Virus record (IMG/VR): IMGVR_UViG_3300009285_002342
Span: 51,126-115,125 of that record
From: a virus
Length of the DNA: 64,000 nt
Strand: one strand, 5' to 3'
This document shows positions 42,464-50,934 of the stretch, piece after piece. Within the stretch, counting starts at the first letter, position 1, and every line of letters starts with the position of its first letter. The position numbers were made by a program, and so were the translations under genes. Under the pieces are notes generated by a model that was given only the letters and a program-made list of their open reading frames with translations, had not been told where the DNA came from and did not search any database.

Positions 42464-43183
42464 TTACTGACTTAATCTTACGTTAGCATACCCTGCGGTA
42501 TAATTGCCTGTTTTTATTCCAATTCTATAATAAGTTCCGTCTTCTGGTTCAATTCCTACGGTTTCGGTATTCGTCGAGAAAGAAGAAACATCATTTTCGC
42601 TTCCGGTAGAACCAAATTTTCTTTGCACAGTAACACTTCCTTCCCAAGTGGTAGATACAGCAACAGAAGCGTTAAATAGATCGTAAAGTTTACCCCATCT
42701 TGTCCAAGAATCCCCTTCCGTACATCTAGCGGTTAACGACGTTCCTTCATATGCAATCGGCGTAGAAGATCTTATTAAAACCCCATCACCAATAATTTCC
42801 GCATTACTTATTGCTAAAGTCCCTATAGAACCAGAAATAGGAACGTATGAACGAAGTAAGAATTTACCGTAATATCTTGGATTCCCATCATTAACCTGAC
42901 TAGAGTTTAATTTAACCGAAAGCCAATTTGCCGTACTACCTAACATATTCCAAAGTGAAATATCGGGACCGCTTAATGCAAAAGATTGGTTTAATATAAG
43001 TTTAGAATTCCAATCTTTCAATCCTGAAATTCTTTTTCTTCCAAAACTACCGCAAGCAGTTTTATCTAAAGATTCTGAACGATAAGTTAACGTTATTTCT
43101 TTAACAAAATTTGAAATATTAGCAGGATGAACAGACGAACCTAATTTAATTTCTGCATTTTTTAAAGTGAATTTTCCACCCAT
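42464..43183 (-). CDS. Tail tube protein paralog 3 with shared C-terminal domain
   Basis: 239 residues. The N-terminal part has SLDKTACGSFGRKRISGLKDW. The last ~75 residues (SVAVSTTWEGSVTVQRKFGSTG...GIEPEDGTYYR...RLSQ) are nearly the same as most of the separate 95-residue protein at 47376-47663. The domain has thus been copied between a tube gene and a stand-alone gene. Confidence 0.7.
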   Translation of the reverse strand: MGGKFTLKNAEIKLGSSVHPANISNFVKEITLTYRSESLDKTACGSFGRKRISGLKDWNSKLILNQSFALSGPDISLWNMLGSTANWLSVKLNSSQVNDGNPRYYGKFLLRSYVPISGSIGTLAISNAEIIGDGVLIRSSTPIAYEGTSLTARCTEGDSWTRWGKLYDLFNASVAVSTTWEGSVTVQRKFGSTGSENDVSSFSTNTETVGIEPEDGTYYRIGIKTGNYTAGYANVRLSQ

Positions 43184-43184
43184 A

Positions 43185-43592
43185 TTAACACGTAGTCCAA
43201 ACTATGAAATCTTGTGCGCGATGATAAGTTATTTTATCGGTTTCCGGATTAATATCGGGAACGTCATATTTACCGTCGAAAAATATCCTTTGTACTTTAA
43301 AATTGCTGCTTCCTAACGTTCCTGTTTTGTCTCTTAAAATTGTTTTTATTTGCGTAGAAACCGATACAACATTAGAATACGAAGTTGACCAAGAACTGAT
43401 TTGCATTCGAAACATTCGTATTTTCGGATCGGCAATCATCGTATGCACCGGGACTTCGCTTATTTCCTGATAAGTGATAAACGGTTTCCTAGCACCTTGC
43501 GGCGCTACTATCGGATAAATCCGATTACTGGTTAAAGCGGTAATAGCGGTAGTTGCTTTAATTTGCGAATATATAGCTTCGGATAGATCCAA
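43185..43592 (-). CDS. Tail terminator/completion-like protein (DUF3168 type)
   Basis: 135 residues. AIYSQIKATTAITALTSNRIYP and the later RMFRMQISSWSTSYSN match the DUF3168 / tail-completion pattern of HK97-like phages. The position between the head-tail genes and the tube genes supports it. Confidence 0.7.
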   Translation of the reverse strand: MDLSEAIYSQIKATTAITALTSNRIYPIVAPQGARKPFITYQEISEVPVHTMIADPKIRMFRMQISSWSTSYSNVVSVSTQIKTILRDKTGTLGSSNFKVQRIFFDGKYDVPDINPETDKITYHRAQDFIVWTTC

Positions 43593-43601
43593 GGATTACC
43601 T

Positions 43602-43646
43602 TCTACGCTTCGCAGAACCGTTTTTAAGACGTTTAAATTTCGAAGG
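43602..43646. repeat. Intergenic repeat R5 (short copy)
   Basis: Partial copy: TCTACGCTTCGCAGAACCG then TTTTTAAGACGTTTAAATTTCGAAGG. It keeps the first hairpin and the distal part but lacks the centre. The stop codon of the 43633-44205 gene lies inside it. Confidence 0.6.
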
Positions 43647-44205
43647 CATGCCTCCCCTTCCTATTCCATTTTTCTTCGACTAAAGTTACTACGGTGTCTT
43701 TAATTAATACTTCTATCATATTCCGATTACTATCTACAGTAGAACGGAAAAATGGTTGCGCAGGCATGGGCCCTATTCCGTATATTCCACCGCCTAAATT
43801 CTTAGCGGAATAAAATCTTCCGTTACTAAGCCAAACCCATCTTGCCCCTGGCGCTGTCTTCTTCGCTTTATCCGTAGCAATACGATAACCTTGCGTACCG
43901 AATTCTACCCAGTGCCAATGCGGTGCCTTTCTTCTATCTACCGCTACAAAAACCGAAGGGGAACCTTTTACCTTAGAACGAAATTTTTTAGCGACGATTG
44001 ATTTATTTAACTTGTTATCGTGCGCTAAACCACTATCAGGAGTATTACTGCGTATTTCGTCGCGTAGATATTTACCTATTAGGAGCAATGATTCTTCTGT
44101 TACTCTGTCGTCAGCGAAAGTCATTATTTCATGAAAAGCGGCTAAAACCTCGTCCAATCCTTGAATCGATACGTCTGCCCCGCCGCCCCTTAACGTAGTC
44201 GCCAT
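43633..44205 (-). CDS. HK97 gp10-like head-tail protein
   Basis: 190 residues. GLDEVLAAFHEIMTF, SNTPDSGLAHDNKLNKSI, and APHWHWVEFGTQGY with a C-terminal PAQPFFRSTVD fit the HK97 gp10 family that joins head and tail. Confidence 0.8.
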   Translation of the reverse strand: MATTLRGGGADVSIQGLDEVLAAFHEIMTFADDRVTEESLLLIGKYLRDEIRSNTPDSGLAHDNKLNKSIVAKKFRSKVKGSPSVFVAVDRRKAPHWHWVEFGTQGYRIATDKAKKTAPGARWVWLSNGRFYSAKNLGGGIYGIGPMPAQPFFRSTVDSNRNMIEVLIKDTVVTLVEEKWNRKGRHAFEI

Positions 44206-44538
44206 TTACGTACTTTCCGTAACGTAGATATCCAGCATTTTATTTCGTTCTTCTACGTTTATTGCATCTTTAATATTAAAATATCGCGTACCAAAACGGA
44301 TTCGCCACTTCGGCCCGATTTCCGCCCCGGTAGAACTTTTTCGATATCGAATTTGTACCCTATCTATCGTAACAGATTGAACCTGTTGATTTGCAAAATA
44401 TTCTTTTCCCCTAGTCCGGTAAATCGCTCCCATCGTATTAAAATCGGTAGTCCACGTAACTACTTCTTCACCGTAGGTATTAGCGGAAGTTCCGGGTTTT
44501 TGAAAAAACAACTTGTGTCTTAATTCGCCAGCTCTCAA
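44206..44538 (-). CDS. Head-tail adaptor / head closure protein
   Basis: 110 residues. MRAGELRHKLFFQKPGTSANTYGEEVVTW is a typical start of the phage head-tail adaptor family (PF05521 type). It forms the connector stopper between portal and tail. Confidence 0.8.
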   Translation of the reverse strand: MRAGELRHKLFFQKPGTSANTYGEEVVTWTTDFNTMGAIYRTRGKEYFANQQVQSVTIDRVQIRYRKSSTGAEIGPKWRIRFGTRYFNIKDAINVEERNKMLDIYVTEST

Positions 44539-45143
44539 AACGTTTTTATCCTATACGAAGAAAGAAGTCTTTTAGCCGGAGTGGGGATTGAGTTAATAGG
44601 TTGTCCTACTATGAAATTTTCCCTTTGCTCATAAAGATCGGAAACGATTAATTTTATCGCGTGTCTTATTAGCGCAGGTACGAATCTTCCACCCGAAGAA
44701 GCGCCGGAAGTCGGATAACCACAACGAAATTCTATAGAAATCGGGTTACTTTGCGCTAATGTATCGGTAGGCCAATCGTCGTTATAATCCAAAACTAATC
44801 TTCCCGGCTCGCTTACCGTATCGGAATCCCATTTCGTAGAAGAAAGAGTTTGAGTTGACTGCGTACTATTTGTGTATCTTAAACCGGTAGACGGAATAGA
44901 CCTTAAGGGCGGATAAGGTATTTCAAAAGATTCGCCTGAAGGAAATTCATCGAAATAAACTTTCCATCTTTGGTACATTAACTTACGGTTTGTATAATTT
45001 TCAACTTCTTGCCGTGCCGCAGTAATTAGCGAATTAATGTAACTATCGTCATCCGTAAAACTTGTAGAAACACGGAGATGTCTTTTAGCATCGCTTAAAA
45101 GAATTGGTTCGGCAGTTGCGCTAGTTACTATCGCTGTCTTCAT
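44535..45143 (-). CDS. Head-tail connector protein (gp6-like)
   Basis: 202 residues. LSDAKRHLRVSTSFTDDDSYINSLITAARQEVENYTNR is the signature of gp6-like connector proteins. It overlaps the adaptor gene. Its 5' side (45144-45237) holds AT-rich sequence with no other gene. Confidence 0.85.
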   Translation of the reverse strand: MKTAIVTSATAEPILLSDAKRHLRVSTSFTDDDSYINSLITAARQEVENYTNRKLMYQRWKVYFDEFPSGESFEIPYPPLRSIPSTGLRYTNSTQSTQTLSSTKWDSDTVSEPGRLVLDYNDDWPTDTLAQSNPISIEFRCGYPTSGASSGGRFVPALIRHAIKLIVSDLYEQRENFIVGQPINSIPTPAKRLLSSYRIKTF

Positions 45144-45237
45144 CTAATTCTCTCAAAACTTTGCTTTTCTAGTTAGAAGTTTTTTAAAATTGGTTTATTT
45201 ACTAATAACTAATGGTAAATAAGTAATGCTTATCCAG

Positions 45238-45263
45238 GGTCCGTATTCCAATCAATACGGACC
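45238..45263. terminator. Hairpin bordering the GC-rich tail-fibre module
   Basis: 10-bp perfect stem (GGTCCGTATT/AATACGGACC) with a 6-base loop, adjoining the stop of the 45263-45517 gene. The T-rich tail is on the + side, so minus-strand termination would rely on the hairpin alone. Confidence 0.5.
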
Positions 45264-45517
45264 TATTTTATTTCCGGTTCTGTGGTGACTATGATCGGTC
45301 CTGAAGCATTTAAAATGACGCTGGCATTCTCAACCCCGGTCATCGCCTCCAAAATCGATTCATTTGTAGGCTTTTCAGCCTCAACATACTCGTATGCGTA
45401 TGCGGTCCTTGTGCCCAAGTCTGTCTCGACCTGGATTTCCCGGACATTGAACCGGAACTGAATTTTTCCCCGCGATTCTACAAATTTTGTCGGAACTTGA
45501 TCGCATTGCCCCTGCAT
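45263..45517 (-). CDS. Small protein of the fibre module
   Basis: 84 residues, GC-richer than the surrounding genes. Beta-type sequence (GKIQFRFNVREIQVETDLG) followed by a helical SILEAMTGVENASV. It may be a fibre chaperone or accessory factor by its position just after the fibre gene. Confidence 0.5.
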   Translation of the reverse strand: MQGQCDQVPTKFVESRGKIQFRFNVREIQVETDLGTRTAYAYEYVEAEKPTNESILEAMTGVENASVILNASGPIIVTTEPEIK

Positions 45518-45538
45518 CAGCCACCTCCTATTCCTGCT

Positions 45539-47266
45539 TTAGTATGCCAGCCGACCGCCGATAATCCGAAACGCATAGCCCGACGCGTTATACGCATTCA
45601 CGTAGAACGCCCCAGCGTTCCCACCGTCATCCGCATAACTGCCCACGAGCACCACCCGCCAGCCCGAGGCCTGCCAGTAGTAATCTGTGATTTTTGTGGA
45701 TGACGAGGCACCAACGCTCGCTGGCAAAAATCCACGACTGATCTGTTGCAGGGCATTCTGCCAGCCATCCGATGCCGTCAAAGTAATCCCAAGCGCTGTA
45801 TAATTGGTGCTCGTATCATCGGCATAATTTGCCGAATTATTGGTTACATATGGTACGTTGGCATTGACGTTAATCCCGTCGCACCACTTCCAAGTATGCC
45901 CCCACCAATTCTCGATCCCACGATAGGATAGATATTTGGTGGTCTCTGTCGCAGCCGAGGTCGATCCGGCATTGTTTCCGGTCGCGCTTCCAGCCGCATT
46001 GGAATTGCCGGTTTTCGCGATTGGATTGTAGTCGTTATAAACGTCCCACCCAGAGACATTGGTTATCCCTGCGCCGATTACCGACTGGCTGTAAAAGGAT
46101 GCATATTCGACCAAATAAAGAATTTGAATCGCCGAATGCAGGTCGTAATCAAGCTGCCTCCACCCACTCCCCCGATTTGCGGCCACGGCACGAAACTGCG
46201 CTCTCGTACCGTATGTGATCGGAGCCTTACCGGAAATCGAGCAGAGCTTGTCCCCGCTGGTGGCCGTCCAATCTTTTTGAGTTTGGACAACCGTACTTGC
46301 AGCCGTCTCGTCGGCAATGGCTTCTGTGGTTGTGATTTTTGTATCTGAAACGATGGAAGCGACTGTAAAGGTAGCGTTATTACTCGCTGTTCCGGAAATG
46401 GTGATTTTATCTCCGGCCACGAGATTAGCGAACGGGGCAGTCCTGGCATTAGCAGTAATGCTCGAATCGGCATTGGCAAACGTGCAGGAAAACGCGGTCT
46501 GATAAATTCCATTGGCATAAATAGAGGCGCTTACATCGTAAAGCGTCCCCTCATAAGCTCCGATATACCGATTATCTACCCATGCCCCGTTTTTAAAAAA
46601 CGCTGGATGGGGCTGCATACCTGGCTGCGGACGTAGCGAAATCAGCCACGTGTGGACCGGGGCAGCGTAAGAGTATGAATAATAAAATTTTGGGGTCTCG
46701 ACCATCACCTGACCATCGGCACCAGTCAACACAGCAGTCGAGCCGTCCCACTTTTTCGTGGAATCCGTAGGCAGCAAGTAATATTGGAGAAGCCCTGCAT
46801 CGCTTAAAACAGCACGCTGCATTCGGCGCTGAACCGGGAGCAGATTATTCCCTGGCGAAACATTGTTTGCTATCCCGGCCAGCGAACCCAGCCGGGTATA
46901 ACTGTCGGTCGTCTCGTTCCACGACACCCCATAAATTGCATCATCGAGAGATGCAGCCAGACCCGCAGGAGTAACGATCCTGGAGGTGTCGGTCTTTGCC
47001 GCAGCTTCTGCCAGTGTTGCAAGCTCGGCAACACCCGTTGCACTTTCGGTTGCGGCTTGTTTAAGCGCTGTAAAAGCATCGGCGGCAGATTTGCTTTCTA
47101 ATTTTTTATTGACATCTGTAAAAACTGGAAGGGATGCCGTTAACGCCGTGTCTGTGAGGCCGACTACTGAGGCCGTATTCCCTATGGTTACGGCCCTATC
47201 TGTCACTAAATTTCCTGCTACTAAACGCCAAAAACTAGCGAAAGGACCGCCTCTAAAAATCCCCAT
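45539..47266 (-). CDS. Tail fibre/receptor-binding protein with lectin-like C-terminus
   Basis: 575 residues. The N-terminus GGPFASFWRLVAGNLVTDRAV is a phage-attachment type region. Alpha-helical and Ala/Thr-rich spacers follow. The end SGWRVVLVGSYADDGGNAGAFYV...GYAFRIIGGRL resembles the C-type-lectin fold that ends diversity-generating-retroelement target proteins. No template repeat or reverse transcriptase is in this window. The gene is clearly GC-richer than its neighbours, suggesting recent acquisition. Confidence 0.6.
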   Translation of the reverse strand: MGIFRGGPFASFWRLVAGNLVTDRAVTIGNTASVVGLTDTALTASLPVFTDVNKKLESKSAADAFTALKQAATESATGVAELATLAEAAAKTDTSRIVTPAGLAASLDDAIYGVSWNETTDSYTRLGSLAGIANNVSPGNNLLPVQRRMQRAVLSDAGLLQYYLLPTDSTKKWDGSTAVLTGADGQVMVETPKFYYSYSYAAPVHTWLISLRPQPGMQPHPAFFKNGAWVDNRYIGAYEGTLYDVSASIYANGIYQTAFSCTFANADSSITANARTAPFANLVAGDKITISGTASNNATFTVASIVSDTKITTTEAIADETAASTVVQTQKDWTATSGDKLCSISGKAPITYGTRAQFRAVAANRGSGWRQLDYDLHSAIQILYLVEYASFYSQSVIGAGITNVSGWDVYNDYNPIAKTGNSNAAGSATGNNAGSTSAATETTKYLSYRGIENWWGHTWKWCDGINVNANVPYVTNNSANYADDTSTNYTALGITLTASDGWQNALQQISRGFLPASVGASSSTKITDYYWQASGWRVVLVGSYADDGGNAGAFYVNAYNASGYAFRIIGGRLAY

Positions 47267-47287
47267 TTTTAACTCCTATCTAGTAAA

Positions 47288-47354
47288 ATTGCCGATCCCC
47301 AAAAATACCTGGCGAAAGGAGGTTGAAATTCCAGGAAATTCGGAAACCGGCAAT
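47288..47354. repeat. Long inverted repeat ahead of the fibre gene
   Basis: ATTGCCG (47288) and CGGCAAT (47348) enclose CCTGG...CCAGG. As a minus-strand transcript this forms a two-part hairpin in the leader of the fibre gene; it may mark a recombination border. Confidence 0.45.
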
Positions 47355-47375
47355 CTGTTTGCCTAAGTTCCGTCA

Positions 47376-47663
47376 TTATTGACTAAGGCGAATAGTAGCG
47401 GTCCCCGCCGTGTAACCACCGGTCTTAACTCCTGCTCTGTAATAAACATCGTCTTCCGGTTCAATACCCACATCTTCTTCAGCGGTCGAATACGAAATAA
47501 CGTCTTTCTCTGTACCGGTAGAACCGAATTTACGTTGTACCGTAATGGTTCCTATCCAAGTAGTAGATACGGCCACGGAAAGATTAAAGTTATTCCGGAT
47601 TAAACCCCAATCGGTCCAAGTATTTTGAGCTGTACTTAATTTGGTTAAAACCTGAATCGACAT
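47376..47663 (-). CDS. Stand-alone copy of the tube C-terminal domain
   Basis: 95 residues, almost entirely matching residues ~165-239 of the tube paralog at 42464-43183 (SVAVSTTW, TVQRKFGSTG, VGIEPED, YTAG, RLSQ). It may be a free decoration or fibre-tip subunit that shares the tube's surface domain. Confidence 0.6.
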   Translation of the reverse strand: MSIQVLTKLSTAQNTWTDWGLIRNNFNLSVAVSTTWIGTITVQRKFGSTGTEKDVISYSTAEEDVGIEPEDDVYYRAGVKTGGYTAGTATIRLSQ

Positions 47664-47665
47664 TA

Positions 47666-48628
47666 TTATTTCCCTTTACAAGACGTTATACGGTAATCGT
47701 GATTCCCTTGACAATACGGACAACGGGTAATCCGGTTTTCCCTAGAAACTAATTCCCTCCCACTTTGTTCCCAGGTCTTCATGATATAGGCCATATTATC
47801 TCTAGCGCCTAAAAGTTGATTCTTAACGTCCCGGTTTTCCGATTCCGCTTGTGCGTGCATTTGTAAAGACCGAGTAAGTTCATTTTGCCGAGCGATACAT
47901 TTAGCCCGGAAAGGTGCGGAATCATCGTAGGGATAAATCCAAAGGGTTTTCAAAAGATCGGATTTCTCCGGAATTACGATTCGATTCTTATCCCCGGTAG
48001 CCCCACAAGCCCAACCTAGGAAGAATTCGACTGAAGGTCGTTCAAACTGGTATTCCGAATCCTGTGCCATATCCACTCCGAAGAGATAGATTTTCTCAAA
48101 ACCCTCGTAGACAGCCAATGCTATTTCCCAAGAAATGCTATTTGTCCAGTAATTTCCGAAAACAGACATTAACATTTCTTTCGGAAATCGTACCGAACAA
48201 GGCACATCCGCGTTTTCTTCCTGCATATAAATCGGGAAATCTTTTTGCTTCGTAAGCCATTCGTGGTGCGAGTGGTCCCGACCTACGGTTTGATCATACG
48301 AAGTGCGGTGATGAATTTGGAACCATCGGGTCGTCTTAGGCGTAATGTCCGGAAAGGCCATATAAAGCTGGTTCAAAGACCAGATTTCCAAATCCGGATC
48401 GTCAAACATCGTCCTTACATCTTCCATAGATGAAGGCGCAAATCCTACGATAGCTACTTTGTTTCGGGTACGAGGAGCTTGAGTGCCGGTAATATATCCT
48501 AAAGGTGCGTTTACGTCCCTAGGCCCGTAACCAAGATAACGGATTTGATCCAAATTTACAGCGATTTTTTCGCCTTCGGCAGTCGCGCAATTTACAATCG
48601 GGCCGGGATCTTCCTTAATCTGTTCCAT
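47666..48628 (-). CDS. Conserved phage protein, Rossmann-like (DUF115/Maf-type)
   Basis: 320 residues. NKVAIVGFAPSSMEDV near residue 55, WSLNQLYMAFPD, TRWFQIHHRTSYD, and IYLFGVDMAQDSEYQFERPSVEFFLGWACG make a recognisable phage family whose core recalls DUF115/Maf glycosyl-modification proteins. The C-terminus has a zinc-type CPYCQGNHDY. It might modify a surface protein, but the reaction is unknown. Confidence 0.55.
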   Translation of the reverse strand: MEQIKEDPGPIVNCATAEGEKIAVNLDQIRYLGYGPRDVNAPLGYITGTQAPRTRNKVAIVGFAPSSMEDVRTMFDDPDLEIWSLNQLYMAFPDITPKTTRWFQIHHRTSYDQTVGRDHSHHEWLTKQKDFPIYMQEENADVPCSVRFPKEMLMSVFGNYWTNSISWEIALAVYEGFEKIYLFGVDMAQDSEYQFERPSVEFFLGWACGATGDKNRIVIPEKSDLLKTLWIYPYDDSAPFRAKCIARQNELTRSLQMHAQAESENRDVKNQLLGARDNMAYIMKTWEQSGRELVSRENRITRCPYCQGNHDYRITSCKGK

Positions 48629-48676
48629 CGTTAATGTTCCTCCTTTTCTGTTTTTTCCTTGTCGGGGAAATTGAAA

Positions 48677-49258
48677 CTAGGTGCAAGCCGTAGTCAAAGA
48701 GACATAGGCAGTTGATCGGCAATTGAAATGCCAACGCTTAGTCGAATGCCCGATCAATTCTATAAACGCTCCCATCTTAGCTTGCTTAGATGTAGGAGCA
48801 ATAAGCAAACTATAGGTTTTTGTCGCGGTAGTACCGAAAATTGGTGCGGTAGCCACGGCCGAAGCGCCACGAACAGTTTGCACCAAAGTCGTGTACGTAA
48901 CGATAGTTTTTCGAATACCGGCCATCGGTAGTGCGCTAATCGTAATCTTATTAGCCGCAGCAACTGCCGTCGAAAACACAGAAATTCCAGTTCTGGTCAT
49001 AGACAAGGCACCGGACGATTGCGCAACAACTGCGTCTTTTACCAGCCCGCCAGAATTAATGTTAATAGAAGCCCCAGATTCTACGTTTACCGTAGAGCCG
49101 GATTTAAGTTCCATTTCTCCGCCACTTTGGATCTTTTGAACAGCTCCACCTTGGACGTTAAGCGTACATCCACTAGTAAAGCTCATCACCTGACCCGAAG
49201 AGGAAGGTTGCTCCCTAGAAATAATCGATCTTGCGTATCCCGTACTCGTAGAAGCCAT
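48677..49258 (-). CDS. Beta-solenoid decoration-like protein
   Basis: 193 residues. Repeats of the kind SGGEMELKSGSTVNVESGASININSGG suggest a beta-solenoid or fibre stalk. Sited between the capsid genes and the fibre module, it may be a head fibre or decoration protein. Confidence 0.5.
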   Translation of the reverse strand: MASTSTGYARSIISREQPSSSGQVMSFTSGCTLNVQGGAVQKIQSGGEMELKSGSTVNVESGASININSGGLVKDAVVAQSSGALSMTRTGISVFSTAVAAANKITISALPMAGIRKTIVTYTTLVQTVRGASAVATAPIFGTTATKTYSLLIAPTSKQAKMGAFIELIGHSTKRWHFNCRSTAYVSLTTACT

Positions 49259-49274
49259 ATTAATCCTCCGTTAG

Positions 49275-49300
49275 AAGGGGAAGGACTTTACCTTCCCCTT
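49275..49300. terminator. Hairpin between decoration genes
   Basis: 10-bp stem AAGGGGAAGG/CCTTCCCCTT with a 6-base loop in the gap after the 49321-49827 gene. No T run follows on the minus strand. Confidence 0.45.
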
Positions 49301-49320
49301 TTCTTAGGTCGAAAGTGAAA

Positions 49321-49827
49321 TTAACCCGTAGTCTTCGTAGTAGCGGCCGGGGAAATTGCTATAACCTGATTTGCGATCCTATCGGATTGCCACAACGTAG
49401 AACCGGCGCGAGTCGAAGCCTTCCACATATTCGAACTACCGGGTTTACGACTGTTATACTGGATAGCCAGCATACAGCTAATTTCCCCAGTACAACTTCC
49501 TACAACCATCGGGCGCATAAACCGAACCGTAGAAAGTGGGCGAACCATATCAATAGCCATTACCTTACGGGTAAGACTTCCGGTAGTCCAAGGCCCGGTA
49601 GAAGAAGTCCCAGCCAACTTCTTAAAAGTCCCACCAGTAGCCGAAGCCCCTTGAATAACGGTGTATACCGTAGTTCCGCCGGCATTCGAAGACCCTACGA
49701 CGATAAACAGAGTCCCTTCGAAACCAGCAGTGTCGATAGCCCGGCCGGTTTGGAAGGAGCTGGCCTTTAGACCGCTCTTCTCCCCGGACACTCGGACAAC
49801 CCTTACGTTCGTGAGCATGTTGTTCAT
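49321..49827 (-). CDS. Head decoration-like protein
   Basis: 168 residues, beta-rich (GFEGTLFIVVGSSNAGGTTVYTVIQGASATG). Placed next to the capsid gene apart from an inserted endonuclease. Likely a minor capsid or decoration protein. Confidence 0.5.
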   Translation of the reverse strand: MNNMLTNVRVVRVSGEKSGLKASSFQTGRAIDTAGFEGTLFIVVGSSNAGGTTVYTVIQGASATGGTFKKLAGTSSTGPWTTGSLTRKVMAIDMVRPLSTVRFMRPMVVGSCTGEISCMLAIQYNSRKPGSSNMWKASTRAGSTLWQSDRIANQVIAISPAATTKTTG

Positions 49828-50921
49828 ACTATTTTCTCCTTCTGCAAACGTTTATGTGAAACTTCAAGTTCCCTTATTCGTTCAAATTTAAATTCAGGGT
49901 AAAACTCCTGAATTTCCTTCTGTCTCATTGCGTCTTTCTCTGACAATTTGCCGTTAATATAATGATGCTCTTCATCCCATTCCATAATTAGTTTTAATTT
50001 CGGATTGAAATAATCAACCCAATATCCTAATTCTGGAATATGATATTCCCCACCATTAGTAGCATATTGCCCTTTAGTTTGATATTCTTTATCGAATTCA
50101 GCAAACCATTCGCAAGATTTAAGATTAAAAGAAGGAAACGGAGGAGCTTTTAAACCGAGTTGTCTTTGAACCCGATCTATAGCTTTAAGTCTTAAAACTC
50201 TTTTCGTTTCCTGTTTGTGTTTTTGACCGTACCAAGGATGTTTTTCTCCCGTCCTTTGCTGTGACCATTTTCTTTTTTGTTCATCGCTTGCTGTTTTACC
50301 GTACCATGGATTATTAGAACCTTTCATAACGCCAGATTTACTCATCCATTCATTATGGCATTTTTTATCGCAAAAATTATAGTTCGAAATACTACAAGGG
50401 GGTTTTAGAAAAGTCATTCCGCAATTATCACAAAAAACCTCAACCTTTTTCCATTGATATGCGTCAACTCCCCTTTTTCGATTAGTTTCTCTTTTTACGG
50501 CCTGTTCTGGCGTAATTTTGAAACCTAATAATTTTGCTCTAATTTTTCCCTTAACCTCTTCGGACAACTTTTTGCCATAACGATAATGATTTTCTCCTGC
50601 CGATATTCCGGTTTCTTTTCTCCATTCGTACCAACAGGACCTAGAACAAAATTTACGATCTTCCAATTTATTTTCTGGAATTTGGTAAATTTTTCCGCAT
50701 TTTTTGCAACTTTGATCTACTTTTTTGATATATAAAGCATTCTTTTCGCCCTTCAGAGTTTTCTTAAACTCTGAATAACAACGATGATTGCAAAAATTAC
50801 GGTCCCTAACTTCGCTAGGATATTTTTTCAGATCCTGTCCGCAGCTATGACATTTAACCGTTAATTTCTTATTAGAAGAAAGTTTACGGTTATTTGTATT
50901 ATTTAGATGTTTGAAAAACAT
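49824..50921 (-). CDS. Free-standing homing endonuclease with zinc fingers
   Basis: 365 residues. Several CxxC zinc finger pairs (CHSCGQ, CKKCGK, CDNCGM, FCDKKCHNEW) are joined to NUMOD3-type segments (HYRYGKKLSEEVKGKIRAKL; NPWYGKTASDEQKRKW). The C-terminal IPELGYWVDYFNPKLKLIMEWDEEHHY looks like a PD-(D/E)xK nuclease core of the Vsr/DUF559 kind. It sits between the capsid and decoration genes, typical of a mobile homing gene. Confidence 0.75.
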   Translation of the reverse strand: MFFKHLNNTNNRKLSSNKKLTVKCHSCGQDLKKYPSEVRDRNFCNHRCYSEFKKTLKGEKNALYIKKVDQSCKKCGKIYQIPENKLEDRKFCSRSCWYEWRKETGISAGENHYRYGKKLSEEVKGKIRAKLLGFKITPEQAVKRETNRKRGVDAYQWKKVEVFCDNCGMTFLKPPCSISNYNFCDKKCHNEWMSKSGVMKGSNNPWYGKTASDEQKRKWSQQRTGEKHPWYGQKHKQETKRVLRLKAIDRVQRQLGLKAPPFPSFNLKSCEWFAEFDKEYQTKGQYATNGGEYHIPELGYWVDYFNPKLKLIMEWDEEHHYINGKLSEKDAMRQKEIQEFYPEFKFERIRELEVSHKRLQKEKIV

Positions 50922-50934
50922 CCTTGGCTCCTAG

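Noticed and set aside
45746-49318. Several + strand open frames in the fibre and decoration region
   Set aside because: They mirror the GC-rich minus-strand genes, lack ribosome sites and show no protein-like patterns.
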